Program-made: the position numbers and the translations under genes
Part shown: in pieces, positions 35,269 to 45,415 of the stretch
Position numbering within the stretch: position 1 is the first letter of the stretch
How the letters are laid out: the number at the start of each line of letters is the position of its first letter
The notes under the pieces: model-generated
What the model saw: the letters and a program-made list of their open reading frames with translations, nothing else
Told to the model about the DNA's origin: nothing
Databases searched by the model: none
Source: Stictocephala bisonia
Lineage: Eukaryota; Arthropoda; Insecta; Hemiptera; Membracidae
Assembly: GCA_035578905.1 (NCBI GenBank)
Contig: JAQJVL010002552.1
Span: 1 to 64,000, forward strand
Reading direction: 5' to 3'
Length of the DNA: 64,000 bases

Positions 35269-38200
35269 TTACAATCTCATTCCAGTGAGTTTTAGTTTTT
35301 TATTAATGGAATCATGATCGTGTTCTAAAGTTCGTTTTTTACTAATTAAATGGTGTCCGTATGCTAGTGTATCAATTCCATTATCCAAGATGTATCTTTT
35401 ATCGTCAAAAGGGGAAAGTGATAATTTTGAAATATTTTGTGTGTAAATTTTATGTTTTTCACTACGGATGTTTAGAGTGGATGTTGTTTTTAACGAATGA
35501 TTTAAAAGACAGTCTTTATACATTTCATGTTTTAATTGTTTTTTTATTGCGACTCGGGGGACGCCTTTGGCTACCTTCTTTTCCTCTAGATTAGAATTTA
35601 GAACGGAGTAGCATTTCGCTCTCAAGCCAATTATTTCCCTAGCCGGATTTGAGTTTAGTTCGTCTTTAAATTTTCCTAATGCTTTTTTGTTTTCTACACT
35701 GTAGCATGGGTGGCTAGGTGGATAGTCGGACGTGTCAAAAAGGTGTAATTCGTTTTTCATATCTGTGTAAACGTCGGGAGTATATACGTTGTAGAATAGT
35801 GAGTCTGTGTCAGTCATACAAAGTTTTATGTTTTTCCCATACTTTGCAATTGCCCAGTTGTAGTGAAAGTTGTACATTATTGATTTTGAAATTTCCAGTA
35901 CTGTAAATCCAACATAAATGGGTCTGTTTAGGAAAATTGTTTGTTTTTTTAAAGCCAATCCCGCGATATCTTTATTGTATGCGAAAAATGTTTTAAGTCT
36001 GGGACTAGCTGTCCATTTGACCAATTGTTTTTCGTTATTTACTAGTTTAAAATCAATACGCGACCTAACATTTTCCAATGATTTCCCGTACGTAGCGTTG
36101 TTCATTAACTTAAAAAAATCTTTTTCAAAATTATTTTTGGCTTCTTTTCTTTTCTCTGTATTAAAATTGATAAATGGGGCTAACCAGGCAGACTGTTTAA
36201 AACTTAGAGCTCTGTGAATTTTGGTCAGTACAAGTCCAAGTTGTAAGTAAAGTTTTAGAGTCTTGTAGTGTACAACGTACTTGGTTTTGTCACACAGTGT
36301 GGTTAGTAATTTTTCAGTCTTTGGAGGTTTATAGTCGAGTTCATGAAGTAGGTCCTTACAGTAGGGGGAAAGCATGTCGTCTGTAACTATTTTTCGTTCG
36401 GGGGCTAGTGGAAAGTCAGAATGTAGGTTGTGTAAATGGTCAGGGTAGTGTAAGTCAACTTCTAAAATGTAACCGGTGTCGGAGTCGTCGGGTACTTTTG
36501 TAATGTCAATGTCCTGTGGGTCGATCCACTTAAAATCAGACTCTGGGAGTCTATCTGACATACTTGTCCCGTACAAATTATTACAGTCTAGGTAAAGTAA
36601 GTAATTAGTCGGTTTTTTGTTGTCAAAGTCAGGAAGGTAAGGGTTGTTGGCCTGGGCGTACCGGTTGGGTATCATGGAGACACCGCCCCGGATCCCAGAC
36701 TCGACAAAGAGGTGCTGGTCAATGTCTGTGAGTAGTTCAAGACGTATGTCTGTCATTTTCAGCATGGAATTCCATGCTAGTCCGGGGGCAGAGTAGACGT
36801 TACAGGGGTCAATACCGTAGTAAGTCATACTGGTAGTTCTAAAATTTTCAAACACGTCGGCAAGTAATAGTACGTCTGTGAGTAAGTAAAGGTCGTGATA
36901 TTGTTTCAAAGTGGTCATACCAAAGGTTGACCACACAGTCTGTGCGTGTGTGTAGTCTTCGTCAGTGATAGGTGTTTTGGTCAGGTCATTGAAGAACGCC
37001 TCCTTGGGAGGCAGTTCAGTTTCGTTAAATTTTGATTTGTCTGTCATGTAAGTGTAGGGAAAGACGCCTTTGCGTAGTAGTAAGTCTGTGTTGGTCATAC
37101 ACTGCCCTAAAATTTTGAATTTTGATGCCCCGTCAGAAACTAAGTTGGACACGAGTGTGTCCAAAGAAGCGTTAAGGAACTGTAAGGAATCCAAAAATCG
37201 TAAAGATTCAAGGGTGACTGAAATGTACCGCTCACTGGTTGTAGCGATACATGACAGTTTTTCTTTTTTGAATTTACCTAACCCTTGGATCAAGTGGTGG
37301 CAGTCATAACCTCTGAGGTTATGGAAAAAGACTGGGATGTGATTAGGAACTTTATAATTTAAGTTACATGAATTGTGGGCGGGTCCCAAGAACTGCCCCG
37401 TTAGGTGATTATGATTAGCTACTTTGTCTCCATGTAAAGGTTTTTGACAAAGGTGACAGGTGGTAGCATTTTGGAAAATAATTTTGTCTTGCGGAGACAT
37501 ATTGATAGGAATATTCTTTTTGATAATGGGTAAGAGTTCCTCAGACTCTGCAATCAAACAATTTAGAAACGTATCTACAACGTCGGGGCCGCTATAGACT
37601 TTAGGTTGCTTTACTGGTTTGCCATCACTGTCAATAATTACGTAGCAAAAGCCAGAAGGTACGTGATGGGTAGTGTTGGTAGTATGTGAAGTAGATGGAT
37701 TATTGAGTGTAGTAGGGATAGGTACAACAAAAGATTCAAAATCACAATAAATAGTGAAGGGAACTTTGTGAGTTAGTGTGTAATTTTTGAAAGACATGTA
37801 TTTTTCGTCATCAGTAGGAAGTCTGGTCTTTTGTGCACCGTGTGGTGAACACAAAGGTAAGTGGTTAGTAAGTCGTAGTTGAGAAGAAAATCTGTGTAGG
37901 CAGTAGTCACAGTAGTATGAAGTTGGGTTGTATTTAGTCAAGTGAGCTAAAAGTCGTGACAAGTTGGTAATTAGGCAGTAGTGAGTAGTGGTGTCAGTGG
38001 TCAGTAATAGTAAGTTTACATGGTGAGCTCTAAATTTTTCTTTGGTTATTCTTAGAGGGTAAATTTCGTCTTTTTCAAAACCAAATACATTTACAGAGAT
38101 AGCAGGGTTCAGTTTTTCAAAGTTATCTAAATCGGTAATTTTGACAGGATAGCTAATCCCAGACATGTTTAATTTAGATTCTAAGATTTCATAATAGCTT

Positions 38201-38727
38201 ACTCGCCTATTTCGGTCAGGGTACAATTGGGCAAGTACACAGTACAGGAAACATTTTTGATCGTAATTTTTAATATTTACAATTCCCTGTTTGGCGTGAG
38301 AAATTTTTTTCGGGGTGGGTATGAAAGAAGAGGCGTACAAAGGTTGAAATTTAACAATAAACAGATCGAGTCGTAAAACATTTTCTATTACCCACCCACT
38401 TCCCTGGCTCACCCACTTAGCCACGCTTTCTAAAATTTTGTCCGTAGCCTCGGAATACTGAATATCTAGAGAATCGGAAGGTAACAAAGGACGAGTTTTG
38501 CCGTGAAAGAATGGAGTAGTTGAGATTTCTTCGTTGTTAACAAATTTTGTGAATTTAATTTGTACCGCAAGGTACCATTTAACTCCCCCGAGCCTGTTTA
38601 GGTGGTTATTTATTTCGGACATAATTTTATTTTTATGTACAGTCAGAACGGTAAGGAGATCGGAACCGGAAGTGTCAAATTGGCGGGAGATGGTGACTAG
38701 GTTATTGTTAATGGCAAAGGATTCCAT
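35269..38727 (-). CDS. Protein-primed family B DNA polymerase, Polinton type (right arm copy)
   Basis: Mirror copy of the left-arm polymerase, 1152 residues, with every exonuclease and polymerase motif identical (ExoI D329/E331, motif A D714, motif C D973/D975). The only protein difference is Thr at residue 353 where the left copy has Ala, caused by one transition (left G at 29003, right T at 37671 on the plus strand). It is intact and convergent with the left copy across the apex, so readthrough transcripts from either side would be long self-complementary hairpins. Two identical polymerase genes and no other Polinton protein make the element formally non-autonomous. Confidence 0.96.
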   Translation of the reverse strand: MESFAINNNLVTISRQFDTSGSDLLTVLTVHKNKIMSEINNHLNRLGGVKWYLAVQIKFTKFVNNEEISTTPFFHGKTRPLLPSDSLDIQYSEATDKILESVAKWVSQGSGWVIENVLRLDLFIVKFQPLYASSFIPTPKKISHAKQGIVNIKNYDQKCFLYCVLAQLYPDRNRRVSYYEILESKLNMSGISYPVKITDLDNFEKLNPAISVNVFGFEKDEIYPLRITKEKFRAHHVNLLLLTTDTTTHYCLITNLSRLLAHLTKYNPTSYYCDYCLHRFSSQLRLTNHLPLCSPHGAQKTRLPTDDEKYMSFKNYTLTHKVPFTIYCDFESFVVPIPTTLNNPSTSHTTNTTHHVPSGFCYVIIDSDGKPVKQPKVYSGPDVVDTFLNCLIAESEELLPIIKKNIPINMSPQDKIIFQNATTCHLCQKPLHGDKVANHNHLTGQFLGPAHNSCNLNYKVPNHIPVFFHNLRGYDCHHLIQGLGKFKKEKLSCIATTSERYISVTLESLRFLDSLQFLNASLDTLVSNLVSDGASKFKILGQCMTNTDLLLRKGVFPYTYMTDKSKFNETELPPKEAFFNDLTKTPITDEDYTHAQTVWSTFGMTTLKQYHDLYLLTDVLLLADVFENFRTTSMTYYGIDPCNVYSAPGLAWNSMLKMTDIRLELLTDIDQHLFVESGIRGGVSMIPNRYAQANNPYLPDFDNKKPTNYLLYLDCNNLYGTSMSDRLPESDFKWIDPQDIDITKVPDDSDTGYILEVDLHYPDHLHNLHSDFPLAPERKIVTDDMLSPYCKDLLHELDYKPPKTEKLLTTLCDKTKYVVHYKTLKLYLQLGLVLTKIHRALSFKQSAWLAPFINFNTEKRKEAKNNFEKDFFKLMNNATYGKSLENVRSRIDFKLVNNEKQLVKWTASPRLKTFFAYNKDIAGLALKKQTIFLNRPIYVGFTVLEISKSIMYNFHYNWAIAKYGKNIKLCMTDTDSLFYNVYTPDVYTDMKNELHLFDTSDYPPSHPCYSVENKKALGKFKDELNSNPAREIIGLRAKCYSVLNSNLEEKKVAKGVPRVAIKKQLKHEMYKDCLLNHSLKTTSTLNIRSEKHKIYTQNISKLSLSPFDDKRYILDNGIDTLAYGHHLISKKRTLEHDHDSINKKLKLTGMRL

Positions 38728-38787
38728 ATTTGGTAATTAAACGGAAAATTACAAACGTTAATTTACTTTACAAGATAAGTTTGTTAA

Positions 38788-39155
38788 TATTGAAACAAAT
38801 TCAAAATACCGTACAAAGAACAAAGGTCAAAATATAAATTATAAGATAATTGTATTTAATAACGAGTAGGAGCAAAGTGAGGACACGTCTGATCAGTACG
38901 AGTGCAAGAGCAGAAGTGAGAAAGATTGAATGTGTTGGTCGTTTATATAGGGATGGATGAGGGGGGGGGGAAAGGGGTGAAACAAATTCAAAATATCGCA
39001 CAAAGAACAAAGGTCAAAATATAAATTATAAGATAATTGTATTTAATAACAAGTAGGAGCAAAGTGAGGACACGTCTGATCAGTACGAGCGCAAGAGCAG
39101 AAGTGAGAAAGGTTGAATGTGTTGGTCGTTTATATAGGGATGGATGAGGGAGGGG
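38788..39155 (-). promoter_or_regulatory. Tandemly duplicated TATA promoter of the right PolB gene
   Basis: Mirror of the left duplicated promoter. TATATAAA lies on the minus strand at 38942-38949 (proximal) and 39129-39136 (distal), 187 bp apart. Confidence 0.75.
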
Positions 39156-39478
39156 GGGCAATTGGGTCACGCGCCTGTCCAGACTGAAACTTCGATTACG
39201 TCATCCTGTGTAGTACTGTTGGGGCAATTAGGTCACGCGCCTGTCCAGACATGAAACTCCGATTACGTTAAAAGAGATTGTGCAAGACACGGGATGTAAA
39301 ACAATGCTTGTGGTAATGGAAGCGGATGTGATAACAGCCACGGGTTGACCTTTGAGGTCAGTGTTATATTAATCAGCACCGCATGGACGCTCCACATGAT
39401 AACCAAGTGATGTCACATGAAGGTCAAGTGATGTGATAACAGCGATAAAGCTCGGCCGCCGTACACCAGTAGGCCTCG

Positions 39479-40094
39479 TATGTAACAGTGTATTAAATAA
39501 AAATAAAAAAGAATTAAATAATTAATATAAATGATAGCTGCCCCTTAATTTTTAAATAAAACGTGTATTGCGGGTTGCCTAGAGTGTTAAGTACGTACAC
39601 AACCATGATTAGATAGATAAGTATAGGTAGGTAACGGTGTATTAAATAAAAATAAAAAAAGAAGTAAATAATTAATATAAATAATAGCTGCCCCTTGATT
39701 TTTAAATAAAACGTGTATTGCGGGTTGCCTAGAGTGTATTTTATATAGTATAACAAGGTTAACAGTGCATTTTATATAGTATAACATGGAAAAAGTTAGG
39801 TTAAGAGTGTATTTATTACAAAAAATGATATAAATTAAATAAAAAATTAATTAAATAGGTAGGCTAACAGTGTATGTTATATAATAAAGCTAGGTTAACA
39901 GTGTATTTATTAAAAAGTTGGGAAAAATTAAATAAAAAATTAATTTAAATAGGTAGGCTAACAGTGTATTTATTAATAAATAAAAAGCGCCTTCATGTTT
40001 TAGTAGGCAAGTCCCGCATTTCAATACTGTATTGCAGGTAGCGCCTTCATTTTTAAATATATAATTAATTAATTAAAAGGTAGCGCCTTCATTT
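39479..40094. repeat. Right subterminal repeat zone of the Polinton
   Basis: Mirror of 26580-27195, with the same 149-bp duplication, TTTTATATAGTATAACA words and AGCGCCTTCATT words. Confidence 0.85.
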
Positions 40095-40144
40095 TCCGTG
40101 ATACTATAGAGACCTGAGTCTGAAACGCCTATATATTCACTACT

Positions 40145-40150
40145 AACACC
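40145..40150. repeat. 6-bp target-site duplication AACACC (right)
   Basis: Direct repeat of 26524-26529 immediately outside the ACTACT terminus. Confidence 0.93.
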
Positions 40151-40270
40151 GTTTACAAATCTTTGAACATAAAATTGCAATCAAATTCATGTTCATGTAA
40201 AATTATAAGTAAACATTTCTCATATGTAGGATGAATATAATTTATTCTATTTTATTGTAATTATGTATAT
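40151..40270 (+). pseudogene. LINE C-terminal remnant beyond the Polinton
   Basis: Reading on from the left LINE fragment with one AACACC removed, the translation continues through a short LINE C-terminus-like peptide (RLQIFEHKIAIKF) before stops. An AATAAA occurs at about 40324. This supports insertion of the palindrome into an existing LINE copy. The LINE 3' end is not precisely defined. Confidence 0.5.
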
Positions 40271-40720
40271 TCTCATAATGTATAACTGTTAGGGAAAGGA
40301 GGAGATAAATATTGCACATGAAAATAAATTGTCATGTCAACGTTTCTACAAGGGATTTTCAGATATATATAAAGTTTCTTTCATAATTTTTTTCCCTGTA
40401 GCCTGTTTGTTGTAAGTAGGATTTGTTACTAATGTTTTAAATTAACAGTATAGTTATATGCAGATATTCACCTTCTACGTGTGTCGGTTGAAATATAAAT
40501 GCATGGTTATAAAACATATCAAAATATTATGCTTTGCATACCTGTTTAATTACGGTTCCAAATTAACTATATGACTATCATCACCAATATTGCTGTTGCT
40601 AACATGGCCTCTGTAATGTAGCTAATGTATTGCTGTAAAACTCCCGAACAGTAATCCCACCCTTATGTAAATCTGGAACATTTACATGTATTTACTTATT
40701 TTATACGTTTATATTTATAA
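40271..40720. other. AT-rich spacer
   Basis: Nothing recognised beyond the possible LINE 3' UTR. Confidence 0.35.
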
Positions 40721-40724
40721 ACGT

Positions 40725-40940
40725 AGGCCTACAGTATATTATATGTTGTCTTGATTATATTTATATATTTTATACGTTTATATTTATAAACGTAGGCCTA
40801 CAGTATTTATATGTTGTCTTGATTATATTTTATACGTTTATATTTATATATTACAGTATATTATATGTTGTCTTGATTATATTTTATACGTTTATATTTA
40901 TATATTACAGTATATTACATGTTGTCTTGATTATATTTTC
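40725..40940. repeat. Short AT-rich tandem repeat, four copies
   Basis: TTTTATACGTTTATATTTAT, ACAGTATATTATATG and TTGTCTTGATTATA recur four times. The first two copies include an extra AAACGTAGGCCT segment. Confidence 0.85.
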
Positions 40941-42759
40941 ATTGTTGTTAAATAATAGTTAGAACGTGTTAACCTTTTTTTAAAGTTTATCTGTCTGATT
41001 AAATCCTAATTGATATATTTTTTATTTGATCAGTTTTATGCACAGGCAAAAACCCTATGTACAACTTTTTTCCCACAATGTTAAATGCTTAATTTGATTG
41101 ATGTAAAATTAAAAACGGAAATAATTTGATTTTATTTCTTTCTTTCTTTATAGCCCTAACCTCATCCATAAATAAAGGCATTTTCATTGTGATAGTTGTT
41201 GTTATTATTATTCCTATTCAGCTTGGTATCAATACACTGAATGTGTTCGCCAAATATTATGAAATGGGTAGCTCTTTCTTTACCCGTAATTTCAACAGGT
41301 GAAATTGATAATTTAAATATAATTGAAAAATTATATTACATACAAAAAAAAAAAAAAAAAACATGCAGACTCTATTTGATATATGAAATGAGATAAGGTT
41401 TGATATATTGATTATTTTACTGCAGCAGTTTTAATGTTAACAAAAGATAAATAACAATGTATCTTAAAAAGTTTACCCACCAGTTGGATGGGGTAGCCCG
41501 TGCCTGGGGGTTGATGCAAGCCTCGCGGCGGAGTTGGCGATCCAGTTCTCTTATATAGACAGTTGGGTATAACTGAGGTTACAAACCACTTATAAGGTTG
41601 GTCCAATAAAAATGGCTCTTTATTTTGAAACATATATAAAATAAAATCGACTAGTATCACAGTAAATGTTTCATTATAACATTAGTATCTGACAACCCTG
41701 GAAAGTCAACAATAAACACACACAGAATCTCACTTAGTTTCTAGAAAATCAACTGAATTTTTTTCAATTATTCAGCCCAGGACTTGTTCAATATCCTGTA
41801 TATAAAACACGTTCTAACCCCTCCAACATCTGGTACAGCCCTTTGATTGAGTACACACCATTCTAGGCCTACGTCACACAATCTCCACCATTCACACAGT
41901 CGTGGTAGCGTACAACCATAGACCTCCAGGTGTATAGCGTACCACATTATGTCACACGCGTAGTTGTAAATCTGAGGGCTTACGGTTGGAGCGCGGTTAT
42001 GTAGATTAACTACTGTATTACCTATCCACACACTTGCACAGGCTACAGTGCGTTCTAGTAAAAATATTAATACATTAACAATGTAAGCCTAAATTTCTTT
42101 TAAACATTACATTAGTTAGTTAGTTACATTAGTTGATAAAACAGTTTCCGTCCTATGTAGCCGTCGTAAGTCACAGCCACCCTGGAAATTCACGTCCTTA
42201 ACGACGACTCTGTCTTCTTACAAACATGACTTTAGACTTCTCCAGTCTCTTCTCTCTGTGTTTTAAATGAGCAGGCTAACACTCTGAAGGCAGTATGTCA
42301 CCAGATAATCTGATGTTTTATGGTCCTCTATATAAAGAGGAAATTGAGGTTTGGATTTTGGATCTAAAGAAAGACGCAGAATGGGCCAATGCAAAAGAAG
42401 TGCAAATAAGCCTAATGGATTATTAGCAAAATGTGAACTACCTGTAGCCTTGCTTGCAAGAGAAACAATACACTTTTCAACGAACTTTCTTTGCTTTAGT
42501 CATTTTTTCATTATTATGTTTGAAATGCAAAGTATGATCAAATTGTGCGTTTAAACTTGGCTTTTGTATAAATTTGCATTATCTCTTTAACAACATTAAT
42601 TTTAGTTTTGTCATCCACCACATCTCTAATTATTTTTAAGAAAAATATAGTTAGAGTTGGGCTCTATGTTTAAGAAAAAATAGAGTTGGGCTTTAGGTAT
42701 AGTTTATTCAGTTATCAAAATCAAAATATTATTGAAATGCAAAAAAGTATATACATCAC
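40941..42759. other. Unassigned spacer
   Basis: AT-rich with a 19-base A run near 41343 and two moderately GC-rich patches (about 41470-41560 and 41800-42040). Short open frames show no domain. TTAGTTAGTTAG repeats lie near 42113. No element boundaries were found. Confidence 0.35.
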
Positions 42760-45000
42760 ATCAAACTAATATCTAAAATGGAAATTGCAGAATACAACCT
42801 GGTGATCAATCGGATCCAGGGGCAGGCTACGCGGCGTATTTATATCAATCAGCGACACGAGCTTTGGGGATAACCGGCCTTATCAACGGCGAGAGATAAA
42901 GGCTTAAATACCACTTGATTATTCTCCAAATAATTACGTCCTGTAATTGGTCTATTTACAGCTGGTCTGTCTAATAATAGACGACTTTAATTGTGAGCAG
43001 GCGAAGGGATGTTATGTAGATTGGTTCGTACAAACAAATCTGGACTGTGGCTGGAGTTGTTTGGGGATGACAGTTACCGACTGATTAAAATACTCAGCCA
43101 CAGATCCATCGTTGACAGATGATGTGTCGTTACTTCTAAAACTTTAGTTACAACCACCAACGGCTTAGTATTGAGTGTCATACAATTAGTATTTTCAATT
43201 TAATTTAAAAATATTTCTGTAAACAAATTAATTGTTCAAAAATAATACCTTGGCTTCAACAGTTGTCATATGCATGAGTGTATAAACAATTTTCTAATTA
43301 AAAATAAGCTATTTATGGGCTACATATCATCGTAATGTAGCATGTCACAGGAAGTTTTAAGCTTACTTACAATAAAAAACCTTTACTATAAATAAATATT
43401 TTTACTTCGGGATAAACATTGGGACTACCCCAAATATTTGGAAACTAAGTTAATTGTTTTGCTAATATATGAAACTTATTGTAGTAAACATTAATCCCAG
43501 CATTCTTGGCAATCCTACAAATAATTAATATTGCAGGGCTCAAAACTGTTTGGGTAAATTACAATAAATTTGCACCATAATAGTGAAAAAAAACTTGAAA
43601 TAAAAGATCAACATAGAGTTTGGACCATTAAGAATATTCTGACCTCACCCATCTAATCTAATCACAAATTCTCAAGTTTGTATAATCTTGAGAAAATGAT
43701 GAAGCAGTAATAATATCTTGAACTATTCGAAAGTTTGTGCACAATTGAACAGCCTGATGACCTAATAGACTACGATGATGTTTGTAGGTAGACATTTAAG
43801 CTACTTAAAATTTTCACATCAAGTCAAAAGAGTAAAATCCTGAGTTAAACCTTGATTTCAGACAAAGTAGGCAATTGTCACTACAATGACCCTAGAAGTT
43901 GGCCTTTGTAGGCTTCAGTCAGAGGCGTACCTAAACTGAACGCATGGTGAACAGACGCCATGAACTGAACGTATATACTGTAGCATGGATCCTACGTGAA
44001 ATTCCTATGGTTGTAATTTAGTTTGGTAAATATACAGTATAAAACGTTGTAGGCTTACATATAACAAGTTTCAAAATTGTCTAAATTTACTCTAAAATTC
44101 TTTTCAATATATGGTCATCAATATAGATAATATTGAAAGTGCACCATAAAATGTTCATATAGTTATAGTAGCTTCATGCTTAATTCTGTTGCGGTTGTTA
44201 GGTTGAATTAATTTAAAAACAATACAATATTAACTCCCTTGAATGACGATATAAAGTTTTATTAGCACTAAACCAAGATGTCTCATCGAAAGTGGGATGA
44301 AAAACTCCGTTGATTTACTCACGCGGGTTTAAGTTATTCTATTGGCGATGACAGTAGTGTGCCCCAGCCACCTTTCGGACTTATTTGTTAATTGATATGT
44401 ATCTTGCGTTATCGTGGTATAATTAAGTAAGACTACTGATAAAAATCTAAAAGTATTTAAAATAATAAACTGATTACAAGTTTGAAGCAGATTTAGTTTG
44501 AATTCAAAATAGAATCATTGGTTAGATGGAACATGAGTTTTAATTTTTCTTCCCAGTTTTTTTTTTAAAGTTAATTGTTGTTCCATCTTCCAAACCCAAT
44601 GGGAAATGCATAAAACATTCTTTGGAGCAAACGAGATACGAAACTTTCCTCGGTTGAGTGAGAGAAGTTATAAGTTTGCGATCGGCAAACAGTGGAGATC
44701 CAATGTAGCGGATCACATGTCAATGTAAGTTAGACGCCAAATAAGTAGACGCCAACAATTTCAACTTTATATGTGGTTCGGGGAGGGAAGATATTGGTTT
44801 AGGTCCCACCCCGTCAATCAGAAAGCAATATCAATATGGCTGTATTGAATACGTCGCCAATCGTACATGGGCAGTCGTCGCCTTGCGGCTTACTGTAAGC
44901 CCGACCACAAAGGATCACACTGTTGAAGCTGTCGGCCTAAGTGAATTGCTGCCTTAGCCCGAGTATCCAAGCAAATTTATATATTTAATATCTCCTGTGG
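42760..45000. repeat. ~2.2-kb dispersed repeat, inverted relative at 12.5-17.2 kb
   Basis: Its left block (42760-43180) matches the reverse complement of 16790-17230. Its right block (44690-45000) matches the reverse complement of 12480-14250. Block order is mirrored, as expected for one element in inverted orientation. Here the unit that is tandemly expanded at 12.5-14.1 kb is present once (about 44860-44985). No protein-coding capacity is seen, and the family is not identified. Confidence 0.75.
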
Positions 45001-45411
45001 GAAGATTGCGTATAAGTCGGACTACGTAAAAAGTTAATTTGAATATTACAAAATACACCCAAATAATTACAATTAGCGATACAAATAATTGGAACTAACA
45101 TTTTTAGATTTCGTGGGCTGTATTGAAATATGAAATAATCAGGTAAAATTTGAATATAGCTTCTGTATTTGCAGGTTTTTTAGTATCCTATATGAAGCTG
45201 TAGTAAATAATGCATATACATATATGGAAGGCATATGTACAACAATTTACATCAATCCCCCACAGGACAAAACAATTGATACACCTGGATACACCTATTT
45301 ATTAGTCAATTACAAACCTATAAGGCTATTACCTAAATTTTATAATTATTCAAAAAGCTAGAACTAGGACTACCTCATATGATTAATTGGTGAATTATGT
45401 TGTGGTTCTTT
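45001..45411. other. AT-rich spacer left of the Gypsy element
   Basis: Contains ATCAATCCCCCACAGGACAA near 45253, loosely repeated near 59463 on the other side of the Gypsy element. No gene. Confidence 0.4.
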
Positions 45412-45415
45412 ATAT
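45412..45415. repeat. Target-site duplication ATAT (left of Gypsy)
   Basis: ATAT precedes the LTR here and follows the other LTR at 58780-58783; 4 bp, as for Ty3/Gypsy. Low complexity makes it slightly less decisive. Confidence 0.7.

Larger units (their letters stand above)
26530..40144. mobile_element. Palindromic PolB-only Polinton/Maverick-type element (13,615 bp)
   Basis: The whole element is an inverted repeat: position x in the left arm pairs with 66674-x in the right arm. It begins AGTAGTGAATATATAGGCG and ends with the exact complement (...ATTCACTACT). The ends start with AG and are flanked by a 6-bp duplication, as for Polintons. Each arm holds one protein-primed PolB gene, a U1-like sequence and two GC-rich islands. 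No integrase, packaging ATPase, protease or capsid gene is present, so mobility would need enzymes in trans. The only differences I found outside the apex are one substitution in PolB and a poly-A tract length change. It is inserted in a LINE reverse transcriptase remnant. Known Polintons are usually 15-20 kb with terminal repeats of hundreds of bases, so arms covering the whole element are exceptional. Confidence 0.93.

Noticed and set aside
26530..40144. The palindrome as an assembly or missed-adapter artefact
   Set aside because: An artefactual fold-over would end in one flank mirrored on itself. Here the two flanks differ, both carry the same 6-bp AACACC, the LINE context reads on across the site, and the arms differ at a few positions.
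26530..40144. Other Polinton genes (integrase, packaging ATPase, protease, capsid) hidden in the arms
   Set aside because: Apart from PolB, all frames in the arms are under about 100 codons and none shows the expected motifs.
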